In this document: piece after piece, positions 1 to 11,951 of the stretch
How positions within the stretch are numbered: the stretch's first letter is position 1
How the letters are laid out: each line of letters opens with the position of its first letter
NCBI GenBank assembly: GCA_907165065.1
Contig: OU015524.1
Coordinates: 57,267,295 to 57,331,294, forward strand
Source of the DNA: Caprimulgus europaeus
Taxonomy: Eukaryota; Chordata; Aves; Caprimulgiformes; Caprimulgidae
DNA length: 64,000 nt
Reading direction: 5' to 3'
Made by a program: the position numbers and the translations under genes
Notes under the pieces: model-generated
What the model was told of the DNA's origin: nothing
The model's input: the letters and a program-made list of their open reading frames with translations, nothing else
Database searches by the model: none

Positions 1-2940
1 TTTCCTGACTCCACCTTCTTTAATATATGGTATTGCTGTGTGATTTGACATATCTCCAGGAAATAAAATGGGTTATCTTCTGGACATCAACACTTCTTTA
101 GCTCTTCAGTTTAAGTAAGTTGAACAGATGCATCAACTTAAGAAGAGTGTTTCAACTTTTCTATTTTTTACTGGAATTTAAATTAAACAGGTTTGGTAAA
201 AAAAGTTACAATCTATTCCCAGAGTCATACAGGTTAAATAATAAGAGTTAGAAATTTTTACACATAAGCTGGGTGGCAGTTCAATCTACAGACATATTTA
301 GCAATCTAGAGCAACCAGCAAGTCTACTAAAATGGGAACATTCATACAAACACTGTCTAAGAATAGTTTCAGCGTTCAGATACAAACATTCTGTCATGCA
401 GGTGCTCTTCCAAAGTTTGGCAGACATTCAGTTCAGTACCAGAGGAAGCCTGAGAAGGAAAAAATATCAAGATCCTACCCACCTACCTAATACTGTGTAG
501 TTTTTACTGTATAACTTGCTCAGGCTAGAAGCTCTTTGAGGCAGAGAAAGTCCCCTGGAGGCTGGGACAGGACTCATGGCCACCCCATTGTTTAAGAGGT
601 GGTTTGGGTTCTCTGTGTAAAAAATAAGTGCTGCTAACAACTCCTCATTGAAAGCATTTCAACTCAAACAGAGTTCCCAAAGTCTCCTTTTGGTACATTT
701 AAAACCACAATATTTATCCATACTCATTGCACCTTCTGCTACAACATTGCTGATGTCCAGGATGTATGCAGGCACAGAATACATTTGTATTCTCCAACTT
801 GGTTCAGCTGCATTCAGTGCACAGTGGAGGGTGGAGGATGCGAGTATCCCCTTCCTGCTGTGCCCACAACCCTGAAACAAGCCATCACTGCGTTGCTTCA
901 TCCGGCTGCAGAGCTTTCTCCTGGAAACATCTGTGGCAGGGGGCTGCGGAAGGAGCCCCGGCAGTCACGAGCTACAGCTGGCTGCTTCCTGCTTTCTGTA
1001 CGAGCAGGGCAGGCAGCTAGAACAAGTACCAGAAATGGTTCCATTGAGCCCAATTTCTGATCCATAAATTAAAAATACTTATTACAAACTGCTTCCCTCA
1101 GGTATAAATTACAAATTGTTTGCAGAATCTTGTCCATTTTCAGCCATCATCAAAAATGAAAAGCTTTTGCTTTCTAATAGGCAGCCTTCAACTCTGGAAG
1201 TGTCCTGAATACCAATTTCAAAGGAAATATAAAATCAAGGAGCTTGATTCATCTTAGGATGGTATAACTGATGAAGTCTAATCTGAATTTGCTATAAACC
1301 AGGAAAAAGAAGGGTTAAGTCCGTGTACTGTAAGTGCAACAACAGAGAATTAGGACTGTTCTACCTAATATTTTATAGCAGGGAAACAACTTCTGTGGAA
1401 ATAATAACCTAATTAGCCCCTTTTTAAACCTTAGAATCTTCCATAAATTCTTACTGAATATGTCTCTGCATTTCTTGTAATAAAGTTCGTGTTCCAAGAT
1501 ACACTAAATCTGTTAAGTCCACATTAACTAAGAGTAATGATTGACAGTGTAGAGTTAATGTATTTGCTGAGTACTGCCTTCATATTCTTTTGCAAATTTC
1601 AAATCACATTCATCCCTTCTGTTGACTGAAATTATTAATTTATATAGAACTACAATCATAAGAAAATCAGAGGTATTTAGGGATAAAAGTCTGAAATAAA
1701 TTAATTATACAGCAGTGTTCTAAAATGAGTTTTAAAACCTGATATTGAACTCAATAAAAGCCAGCATATTTTAAGTGGAACAAAAGGTACTTACTGGAAG
1801 ATCAATTTATTTGGGCTTTAATAATTTCAGATTGGAGATTGTATATAATATTACTCCAAAACAGTTGACAAGTCAAAAATGAGCTCATATGTGTTTTCTT
1901 CTGTGATGAATTTTTGCTTTTTTTGCAGCAGCAGTATTACTAAAAAGATTTCTTCAGCATTCAAAAGTCTTAGTATTACAGTTTTAAAGACATCTATTTT
2001 TCAGATTTATAAACCATGTTTGTGTGTACTTATGTACATTTTGGCTTGCAGAAAAAATAGACACGACTTCAAGAACTAGCAATAAGTTTCAGGAAGCAAA
2101 AAAAGTGTTTTGGAGAAAGTTAATTCTTATGAAAACAGATTTTTCTGGTTTATAATTTCTCAGTTTGTAGCCTTGTATTGTTTTAAAATATTTATTATAT
2201 TAACTCTCATTTAAGCTGCACTGTTGACATAATTTTTTACTATCACTAAGCCTTTGTTTCAAATGCCAATTACAATTCAGCTAATCTTTTGAAAAATGTA
2301 CAACATATTCCTGTATAAAACAGGACAGTAGTGCATCAGAGAATATAAATCTGTTTCTATACATTTTAGCATATGTGAATTATTCAGTATACTAATTACT
2401 CTTTTAACATCTTCTTTATCTTGCCTCTTATACATAAAAAGTATCTTTTACAACTGAAACAGTGCCTTCTCCTGCTTGACTTTCAGAAACAGCTTCTGCA
2501 ATACTTTGAAAATTAACATGAAAGGAAATGTTTTAATGAAAAATTGGTTGGAGAATATCTTCTTATATCAGCTTAGCCATGGGAAGCATCATTTACCTTG
2601 TACAAGGGTAATTTTAAGTCTAGAATGAGAATTTGTCTGTGTACAATGGGGCTGTGCGCCATCAACGTGTTTTGTACAGAAAAGGTTTAACAGGACAGAT
2701 CAAATGTTTAAGTGCATTTGTATTTTGAATACTGGAAGCTTCCCTTATTTTGTGACTCAATGTATAAATCTGTATCAGATGAGGTAAAATGGAAAGAATG
2801 TTTTAATTTCCTCACTGGTTTGCACTCCTTTATTAGAATTTCATTTGCATTGTGGTGAAAATTACTCTTCCTAGCTTACTGTTCCTAAGAACTGTAATGT
2901 ATTTTAATGTCATTGAAATAAAAAAGCATTTATCACCAGT
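1..2940. other. AT-rich non-coding DNA, possible 3' UTR tail
   Basis: I see no convincing coding frame here; the short open frames overlap in several phases and resemble no known protein. The last 300 bases (about 2640-2935) are AT-rich but keep several CpGs near 2656-2670. They end in AATAAA followed by A-rich sequence, as the distal end of a long vertebrate 3' UTR often does. If that is right, the gene runs on the + strand and its stop codon lies left of the window. This is inference only. A GC-richer patch at about 900-1020 has no recognisable content. Confidence 0.3.
2917..2922 (+). promoter_or_regulatory. Candidate polyadenylation signal (AATAAA)
   Basis: AATAAA lies in a TG- and T-rich setting after a long AT-rich stretch. 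The hexamer is common by chance in such DNA, so this one is picked out only because of its position at the end of a UTR-like block. No transcript evidence is available. Confidence 0.25.
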
Positions 2941-5900
2941 AGAAGGCTACTTGAGCATCTCATAACTTTGATGTAGTTTGCTTGTGTGTAACTCATATTT
3001 CATACAGAGAATGGTGCTAAGAGGAAGACACTTTAGAAAATATAAAATATTCAGAAATTAGCAAGTACAAGTTTGGCCATGCAGTCATATTCAAAATCCT
3101 TTTTTATCTGCCTTCTGATAGCCATCTCACGTGCAGTCTGTGATAGAACCATGGATACATCCAGCTTTCCTGGGCTTTCATCCTGTGTTGTAACAGAAGG
3201 TGCTTTTTTCCTTACTGTAGAACATCCTTCCTTTAATCACAGTACGTTCTGCATACTTAATGAGGTAGGGGTAAGTTATCATGTCATTAAAGACTGCATC
3301 ATGATATATAATAAATGTGAGCTGATTTAAGTGTGCATCACCTTTGATGTGCTTGAATTTGCAACTGTAATTTTCTTATTTTTGTATGTTATTTACAGTG
3401 ATTACAAAACCAAATTCTGTTATAAGCAACTATACTGAATCCACATAGATCACTACCTGATTTTCTCAGGCCATCTACTTTCATGGCTCTTCAGAGTCTT
3501 TGGAATTTCATAGGTTTGTAAATAGATTAACTCTACATAGCTTCTTATAGATATCACCCCAAAAATCCGTCCTGTCACCTGATTAGTATTCCCTTACTGA
3601 ATTTCAACTGTGTATTCAAGAGCTCAAAAATTTTACAGTTCATCAAGTAAATAATAGTTATAAATAAAGCAAAGTTACACTTTCCTCTTTAGTGTTAATT
3701 ATTTTAATCATTAATCTCTATTCAGCTTGCTGCCTCTCTCCTAGTGCCAGGGAGATGGCATTCAGTAACTGAGAACATGTCAAAGCACTAAAACTATTAA
3801 ACACTCAAATTTATTTGGAGGCAAACGTATTAGTATAGAGAGAGAATAGAGAAAAAAAAAAGTCTTGAAATCTCCACTGTCTGAGCACACACACACATAG
3901 CGTGACCATCTGTCTAGGTTTACCTGCAGTACATTTTTGATAGTTCAATGACAGCCCTTTTTAAATATAAGTATTTCTGAGGTAACAAGCCAAGATAAAA
4001 AATGACACCAGTGCAATACTGAATTGTTGTAATGTTTGGGTCAACAGCATCCATTCCTTAGTAGTCGTAAGGGGAAAAGAAGATTATTTAGAATGATGGA
4101 CAGATTTTGGCATTAGTAGAAGTATACTTTCACATGGGGAGGTCTTTCTTCAAAAATTGCCCTGAAGATAGCGTGCAGGCAGTCAGGGAACTATTTTGAT
4201 GCTGCAAGGACGCACACACAGGCAGGGGCCAGGTACATCCTACTCTAAGCTGCAGAGAAAAAACGTCTTGAAGTTAGGTCTGCTAATCTTATGTTGAACC
4301 TTGACCATCATGCATAAGGATTGCTTTTTGAAATTATTTACTTCATAGTTACTACTTTTAAAAAAATAACTAAAAATAAATGCAGGGGAATGAAGAGGAG
4401 GAAATAAGAATTTGTTTAAGGGGTTGAAATGATTCTATATTGTTCTCATATAAATCATTATTTCTGTCTTTTATTGCCAAAACAAATATGTGCAGAACAA
4501 GAAATGGCCAATGAGACCTCTTCCTCTTCACTCCAGTCGTAAGTCTTCAAGAAGTAGTTTTCCCAGCCAACTGAAAACAAGTTTCAGGATTAAGAGGGGA
4601 GAAAATTCTGAGTCCAGAGATCAGAAAGACTTCTAGTAACAAGTTAGAATTTAGAATAGTGAATTATTCAGGCCCCAGACAGTTCAACAGAGTACAGGAC
4701 ATGGGGTACCCAGAAGAACAGTGTTTGTAAAACAACAAAGCTACACAGCAACCTCTCAAAACCTTGCATTCCTTGTATCTAAACATTATGTTTCACAGAA
4801 ATGGAAACCAGTTATTAAAACAGGTAGTCATACTTTCACCATATCCATTTTTATTTTGAAATGAATTGCTTTTAAATCACTGTTTAGCACTAAATTGTTT
4901 TCATCTCTAAAATATTATTACTAAAAAATGTGGCAAATACACCTCAGACATTTTCATTTTATTTTGTTCCATCTTCCACTTTCAAACTTTTACTTATGTT
5001 ATTTCCAGAAAGAACCTGTCTTCCAGTTTGTCCACAGTATAACTTTGATGCCATACTTACAGTAATTGTTTTATTTCTCAATGTGTATTGTCAAAAAATG
5101 ACCATTTGTGCATTCTTGTGTACATTTGACCTATTGATCTGGATATTAGAGGCACAGTGACAATCTTATTACTTTTTTGGCTTTGAGTTCTTTATTAAAA
5201 ATGGACAGTGGACTCCACATGTCATTTTGTGCAGGAGCTTAATACAAATTCTCCAGTCAAAGAACTTAATTCTCATATTAGTGGAAAACAGCTATATCAC
5301 ACAAAGCTGTTTAATGATGCGTGCTCCTCAGAGGTAGCTTCATGTTATTTCCCTCCCATGCTTTGACAAGCACAGCTGTAGTCTGTCCATCTCCAGAAAT
5401 AGCTCTGCCAGATCAAGCATAACTTTCCTGATGCTTGACATACCCACCTGTACCTATATCTGCTGCCTCTATTGCCTGATACAGTTCAGTGACCACAGAC
5501 ATGTTTCCTTCTCCTCTCTCCAGGAGAATGGTGTCCTGAGGGAGCCACCTGCCTCTCCTCGTTCTCTCGCATGTGAGCATGGAGATCAGGTGGAAGTCCT
5601 GGAAAAGTTTCTCAGGTTCCCAAGGTTCAATTGCCTGGTGAATTTCAGGACACAATAAACTCAGCTGATGCTTTGAAGATGTCTTTCAGTATTGTAACAG
5701 AGGAAACTTCTCTGGAATGGACTGAAACAGCTTGGGGGAAAAAAAAACTTTTTTAAAAAGTGGAAACATTATTCCCAAGTTAAATTTATTACTGAGGATG
5801 TTGTCAGCACTTTTGTGTGTGGTGTAAAAATAACACATGGATGACTTTGCAAATAGCTTTCAATGTTTTGCATCATGGCATTTCAAGAAATAGTTTTAAG

Positions 5901-6000
5901 TGAGGTTAATTAACTTCAAAGAAGAAAGGAGTAAAAAGAGTTTTCTTTTTTATTTATTTTTAGCTGTGTTGTCTTAAATTAAATGAATCATGAAAAATTA
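2941..6000. other. Non-coding DNA, no gene recognised
   Basis: AT-rich sequence without a recognisable gene or mobile element. It contains a six-unit CA run at 3886-3897. One frame is open on the + strand from about 4453 to a stop at 4636; it is described separately. Overlapping frames on both strands at 5413-5658 are mutual shadows and match nothing I know. Confidence 0.5.
4453..4636 (+). other. Open + strand stretch with exon-like borders, unassigned
   Basis: A frame without an upstream ATG stays open for about 60 codons. Its second part is rich in Ser, Arg and Lys. A CAG that could serve as splice acceptor lies at about 4494-4496, and a good donor-like CGTAAGT lies at about 4538. The piece between them (about 43 bases) is open in two frames. 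It resembles no protein I recognise. An open run of this length is not rare by chance in a window this size. Confidence 0.12.
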
Positions 6001-6370
6001 AAATTGTTACAGTGCCACCCCCTATAATCTGATCACTGTTTAATTTGATTTTTTGTTTTATTTAATCAGAGCCACAGGAACCAGCTCATTTGTATTGTAA
6101 ATTGCACAACTTCTGCCCTTTATTTCATATATGGTTGATCACTTTTGGCAGATAAGATTGGATTATCTAATCATTGGCTATATGAAATTGCTATTTAATC
6201 AATAGGGAAGGTCAAAATTTCTAGATGTGATCCAGAAACAAAGTATCTAAGGAAGTCAGAGGCTGGTGAAATCCGACTAAGCTTTTATATGTTAGAGGCA
6301 TTATTATTGACTGTAGGGTCATTATTACTGTAACAAATGGCTGCCTTTATCTTTTCTTGCCACTTACGGT
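6001..6370. promoter_or_regulatory. Candidate conserved regulatory island
   Basis: This non-repetitive AT-rich stretch is dense in transcription-factor-like words. An inverted pair of GATA sites (AGATAA at 6150-6155 and TTATCT at 6163-6168) is followed by TAATCA and TTAATCAAT homeodomain-like sites. No open frame or mobile-element signature explains it. Such clustering is typical of vertebrate conserved non-coding elements, but conservation cannot be seen from one sequence, so the call is inference. Confidence 0.25.
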
Positions 6371-9300
6371 TTGATGGTCAAACCTATGGCTCTGGTTATT
6401 GATTCTAGCTACTGGTGACTTGATGGAGTTAGCTTTTTTGCTTATCAGTGTCTTTGATTGTTGCTTGAGTCAAGAGATAATGAGTTTTATACTGCATGTT
6501 CTGCAAATATGAAGTTAACAGATAGGCATCTTCAGTCACTGAATATGCCACTGTGAAAACAAAGCTAATTTCTTACTGTTTAAAAAACATTTCCACACTT
6601 ATTATTTGATAGTCTGCAGATAGTGACAAAATGGCAGAATATGTGTCATCCTTATTGCTCCATCAGCAGTCATGTAAGCCATGCAATAATACAGCGTCTT
6701 GTGTTCTGTCTTTTGAGTTGTGGATGTCTTAGGATGGACTTTTGTTGCTTGTTACTCTGCAGATATGTTTGACCTTTTTCTGGATGACTGTTATTGTTTT
6801 CAAGTTATGCTCTGGTTCATGACCACGGACTTCCTCTAATTTCTGTCACACATTTGCCACTTTGACAAATGTTTGAAATGTATGTTGTGATGTCTAGTTT
6901 GAATGGCCTCTGCTCTGTGCTTTTCCCACTCTGACAGCATTTGTTTCATACTCTTTTCATCAACTCAAATCCAAACATATTCCCAGCTACATGAGTCTTG
7001 ATAGTCCATTCTCTGCATTTTATTTCAATTATTAATTTCAGCTGCTTTTTAAATTTTATTTTATACAGTATATTTGTTTGTAAGAAAATCCAAGAATCCC
7101 ACATTGGCACAGAAGGGTAAAGAGGTGCTTGAAAGCTTCATTATCACAATAAAAACACTTGGAAACAAGGAAGGCTACTGTTGGCTACCCATACAGAGGA
7201 TTTTTCTGGTCTACAAAGACAGAGCAGGAAGATTTACTGACTAGTGGTAGGGAAATATGTTGTTTGGGGAAGAGTCTGTTCCTGGCACATACGATGTTCA
7301 GTATGGTGAAGGAGTAGGAACAGAGACTGGTGGTTGTTTTTTGACAGTAAATGTAAGAGACACAAGCGTAACAGTCCAAAACTGGGATGTGCAGAAAATA
7401 TTTGTATCTGATCTTGCTTAAAATTTTCTGGAAAAGGGTTTGCTGTTCAAAGACAACCCAAGATCCTCATGAATCCTACAACTCTTTGTGGAGGTAAGGG
7501 GGGAAGGAATTGGAACGGATCTTGGTGACAATGCTGAGAAAGAGTTTTACAAGAGCAGTTCTTGCTGAGGCTTTATGTGCCTTATTTGGAATTTCCTGTG
7601 TAAAACCGATATTCTGAAAGCAACAGATTAAATGAGCCAGAAGTACAGGACCATCCTGCAGAAGAGAAAGGTGACAACAGACCAATGAGGATAGTGAGAG
7701 GCAATGATAGCCGTGTCATAGCAAGTGTGTGCTCTTCTCTGCGGCTGTCCTTAAGAGATCTCCATATCAGAAATTCTTTCCAAATTTGTGGCTAAACTGG
7801 CAGTTAACACAGTATCGGAAGGATTTTGGTTTGCCTTCAGACAACACCTGGGACTTTTTCTGGCACGGGAATTACTACTCCCACCATTACAGGCCTCACA
7901 AAGTGATCAAGGGTTGGTAGGAGCATGTGAAGCTAAGCCAAATGGCAGTGGAGTACGGTAACAGGAAAACAAGTCACAGGACTCAAACATGCATGTTTCT
8001 TTTAACTCTCATAATACACTGCTTCAGCTCCCCATCGACCAAACCAGAACTCTTAGTAACTCTCTATGTTCCTCTCACTCCAGGAATATATTGTCTCACT
8101 TGCATGTGTTCTTGCTGGTAGGAGCCATGTTAGCAAACAAATGCCTCCATTTCTAAATCACAGGTGTATACAGAGGAATATTACAGCTTTTCTTTTACTT
8201 TGAAATTAACTCTACTCCAAAGTGGTTAAATATAAATAATTACCTGCTGCCTTCACATGCAATCAGACACCTGCTGTGTTCATTCTGGACCAAATTTAAT
8301 CACAACGTAGTAATGCCTGAATGAATCCCACATTTATTGCTTTTGTAGTAATTTTTTTCTTAAGCTGGTTTTCCTAGTGTGAATTTTACTTATTTTGTTT
8401 TTTAAGGGAGAACTGTCTTCAGAATATATGACAGGAAAAGCAAAGAAAAAAATATCTTTTTTTAGAACACTGTGACATGTACAACGTTACTGAAGTCATC
8501 TTGCTATAATTTATGCCTCATTTATTTTAGTGGTAATTTTGGTGGATTCTTGTCAGTGGAACTGTAAAACCACAAAAAAAATACAATTAACTTCTCTCAG
8601 TCTTCAGGTCATTAAAATATACTGAAAAAAAATACACGTCTATTTTATACAAAAGTTTAAAAGATGAAGCAACAGGTCAAAATCAAGTTGCAAACCTCTC
8701 AAGAATAATAAGACAGTAAACTTGACATTGCGTGATATTTGACATACAGCAAATCACTATTTACATTTTATCCCAAAACATTTACCTGAGAAAAGGTCAT
8801 GGCGTTAAATTTGGAGACATTTACAGCAATTGCCAAATGTTTACTATCTACATGAATGTCATGCTTCTTAGTCAAAAGAAGGTTGATGCGCTAAATGTCA
8901 ATTATTTCAAGTTGTTTGATGGCAGCTCAGATTACCAAGCAATATAAAAAGAGGTTTAATAAATATTATATACACTGTTAACCATTAATCTTGCCTAGCA
9001 CAGGTTAGAGTTTCACATAGAGAGGATTTATGACAAGCAGCAGTGCAGGACATTAAAACTCAATTATTGCTGTCCTGGATGAAGGCATTATCATTAAGTT
9101 GTGGAAGCAGTACCTTGTTTCTTCTGATACTGCTGTCAAACTTGGGAAAACATCAGGGACAATTAAATTACTTTAGGAAATCATGTCATTATGCTTCTCC
9201 TTGCAATATTTTGTCCTTTTTAGAATACGCAATGAAAGGACTAGTCAGTACCCTCTGCAAGAAATCTAAAGATTCAAACTGTATCTTCTATTGAACTGTG

Positions 9301-10969
9301 AATAGATTTTTTCTAGGACCTTAGGTTTTTGGAGCTAACCCAAAATTTACACCTATAGGAATAGAGGTTAATGACACCAAAATTTCATGTCTATTAAGTA
9401 TGTATAAGCTATGCATGTTTAATAACCTACACATCCACCTATTCCAGAGCAAATATTACTAGAAAACATTGCTCAGAGGGGAGTACTTTATCATGTCAGA
9501 ACTGGAAACTCCTTGAAAAGAGTTGTGGAAACAAAACAATTGGGATTTTAACCTTTGAGTCTGATTTCTATACACAAAGTAAAGTTCAAAACATTTAATT
9601 GACCTGCTACACAAGTCTGAAGTCCTGACTGATTCCAGGTGGAGTTAGAAAACATCATTCCAGAAAGTCTAGACAGAGTATTTAAAATATATGTCTTTGA
9701 AAATGTTGGGTTCCTTTATTTAAAAAGTCACATGATGAGTTGTAACTGTTGCAGTGGTAACTTTGGTTTTCATCTCTTCTTTGAGTCCTGGTTTTTCACA
9801 TTTTGCTCTGAGTGTCTCTGAGGAAGTCAGCTTGTTGCAGGTGATAACCACAACCACTCCAAAGCTCACTCAGACCTCCCGATTCCAAGGCAGGCACTGA
9901 AACATTCTTGCAAGTCCCTATACAAAGAATAAGGTGTCTCTCTGGGCATATATAAACTTTTGGCTGCCAAAATCTAGATTTCTTTATTAAATATATTTTG
10001 CTACTCTGATTTAAAAAAAATCTGATGCAAAATGTTGACTGCTAAATTTTAGCTGGAAGCTCTTTGTCCTTCTATTTAACTATATGTACTGTATGTACTC
10101 ATATATACTCTATCTGTACATAATTCTTTTAGGTCATCAGTTTAGTTGTAACCAGGTGACTGCAAGCCTTTTTTTTTTTTTTTTAAAGCTGTAAATTGAT
10201 CATTGCTTCAAATCCTTGATCTAAATGTTGTATCTTACCTTTCTTACATTTTTTTTCCTGGATATTTAATCTAGTTGCCAATAACTGAGTAGAATGCTCA
10301 GTGCCAGGACTCTGTGACAAATCAGAAATTTTCTGTAAGAAACAATAGAGAAAGCCAAAAGGAAAATAAATTTTGCTGCACAATGCATAAATCTCTGACC
10401 TCCTTTCTGAGTTCTTGAACACATCCCAGATCCACTAGCATTGTGAGAGCCCCCAGTGTCAACGCCTCTGAAAATAATGCTTCTGGTCTGTTAGAACACA
10501 GAATAACCATCAGAAAACAGTCTTGGCTTCTTCACTGTCACTGTGGGTAAAGCTGCCACTGTGATCTTAGCACCACAGCTAAATAAATTCAGGATAGCAA
10601 TGTTTACCTGAACACTTATATTCTTTCTTTTACCATTGAATAATTGAGCAGGTATCAAATAGCAATGTTTCAATTATTCATTAAGTTTTTTCACTTACTA
10701 GAAAGATGGCTGTAGGCAAACAAATGTCACTTGTATTAAACTGCAAACATCTTCATGAGGTTTGCTAATCAGATCTTCACTGCTTAGACCACAGAGAATC
10801 TTTATTCATATATGGAAACAGAGTAAAATTACTCTATATTTGCCACATAACAAGTCTGATAACAAGGAGGATGGTTTCCTCTTTCTTCCCTCTTTGTCTT
10901 CTGGTAGATTAACTTAAAAGTCTTGTTTATTTGGTGAGATTGCAATAATTATTTTAATGGGTATGAACC
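6371..10969. other. Non-coding DNA, no gene recognised
   Basis: No recognisable gene or repeat family. Frames at 7476-7685 (-) and 7729-7920 (+) are open but short, lack similarity I can name, and are followed by stops. A 14-base poly-T tract lies near 10171-10184. The region otherwise looks like ordinary intronic or intergenic sequence. Confidence 0.5.
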
Positions 10970-11758
10970 TGATGTGTCAAGGCCTGGTTAACAGGCCCAA
11001 GCTAATTGTCGACCTCTAGACAGACCCTGTAAAGATTATATTTGCTATAATATTTAGAGTGCAACAGCAATCAGCAGCTTTTTAGTAGCCATCAGTAAAT
11101 GCAATATTTGTAATCAGTAGATGTCTTTGGTTAGGACTGAAATAGATGGTGAAACCAGACAAAGATCAGTCAGAAAGCATGTGGTTAAAACCAGAACTGA
11201 AATAGATGGTGAAACCAAACAGATATTAGTTGAGAAATATATGGTTAAAACCACAAGAATAGAAATACTCCCTTGGGTTCCTCCCCAGGCCCTGGCCAGG
11301 CTTTGGATGAAATCCAATATGGAGAAAGATGTACCAGATGTTTCCACAGAAAGAAAAATGCAAGTCATCCTGACTGGCTGAAGTTTGGTAATTGAGTAAT
11401 ATAAAGCTGTACCCCTGTGCAGCAATGCTTTGGTAGCCTCACCCATGAGTACTATGCAGGACTTCCCAGTTGCCAGGAGAGGTTCTCCAAACTCCCAATG
11501 CACCAGGGCACCCCAGCAACTGCGGGTCTGGGTGATGGTAAATAGGGCAATCGGTGATGTATCTTTCTTAATCACTATCGCTAACCTTATGTAGAAATTA
11601 TTAGATGCATTCCCTAACTTTGTGCTGTTGCTTAGCAATATAATTAGCTTATTCTGTTGCTTACTGTGTTATTCTCTTTTTGTATTATCTCAAGATAATC
11701 AGTAAAATAAGTTTACTCTTTTGTTTGGTTCTGGTATCCTTTCTGTCAACCCCCATCA
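10970..11758 (+). mobile_element. Probable old endogenous-retrovirus LTR
   Basis: The segment opens with TGATGTGTCAAGG and closes with CCCCCATCA, so its outer five bases (TGATG/CATCA) form the short inverted termini expected of an LTR. It has LTR-like layout: an upstream part with an internal 60-bp direct duplication, a middle GC-richer part, and a T-rich end. No open gag, pol or env frame is visible. I could not find matching target-site duplications: the flanks read GAACC on the left and GTTAG on the right. It may therefore be one end of a decayed provirus, or the borders may be off by a few bases. The 174-codon antisense frame at 11114-11638 is judged a chance frame. Family assignment is not certain. 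Confidence 0.5.
11134..11253 (+). repeat. Two-copy 60-bp tandem repeat inside the LTR
   Basis: Unit 1 (11134-11193) and unit 2 (11194-11253) are direct copies with about a dozen differences. Both carry ACTGAAATAGATGGTGAAAC near the start and GGTTAAAACCA at the end. Duplicated blocks in the U3 part of retroviral LTRs commonly act as enhancer repeats; here that role is inference. The divergence between copies shows the duplication is old. Confidence 0.85.
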
Positions 11759-11873
11759 GTTAGCAAAACATTGGGAAAACAGAACCTTTCCATAAAATAT
11801 GCTAAATTTTGACCCTCTCCCCTCCCTGTCCCAGCAATCAAGTCCATTAGCATAGTACACCTCTGACTAGTAG

Positions 11874-11951
11874 GGTAAAAAAACCCAAAACAAAACAACA
11901 ATAACAACAGCCAAAAAAAAAACCCAAACCAAAACCAACCAAACAAAAAAC
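11874..11951. repeat. A/C-rich low-complexity tract
   Basis: Irregular AAACC, AACA and AAAAC words on the + strand. The antisense translation is a string of Phe, Leu, Gly and Trp and should not be taken for a membrane protein. Confidence 0.8.

Noticed and set aside
7160-7920. Several short frames in a row, possibly a decayed pseudogene
   Set aside because: No consistent frame order or recognisable protein words could be followed across the stops.
11114-11638. 174-codon - strand frame, the longest antisense frame here
   Set aside because: It lies across the probable LTR, opposite to its orientation, and its Ser/Val/Leu repeats come from the 60-bp tandem duplication. No retroviral or cellular domain is visible.
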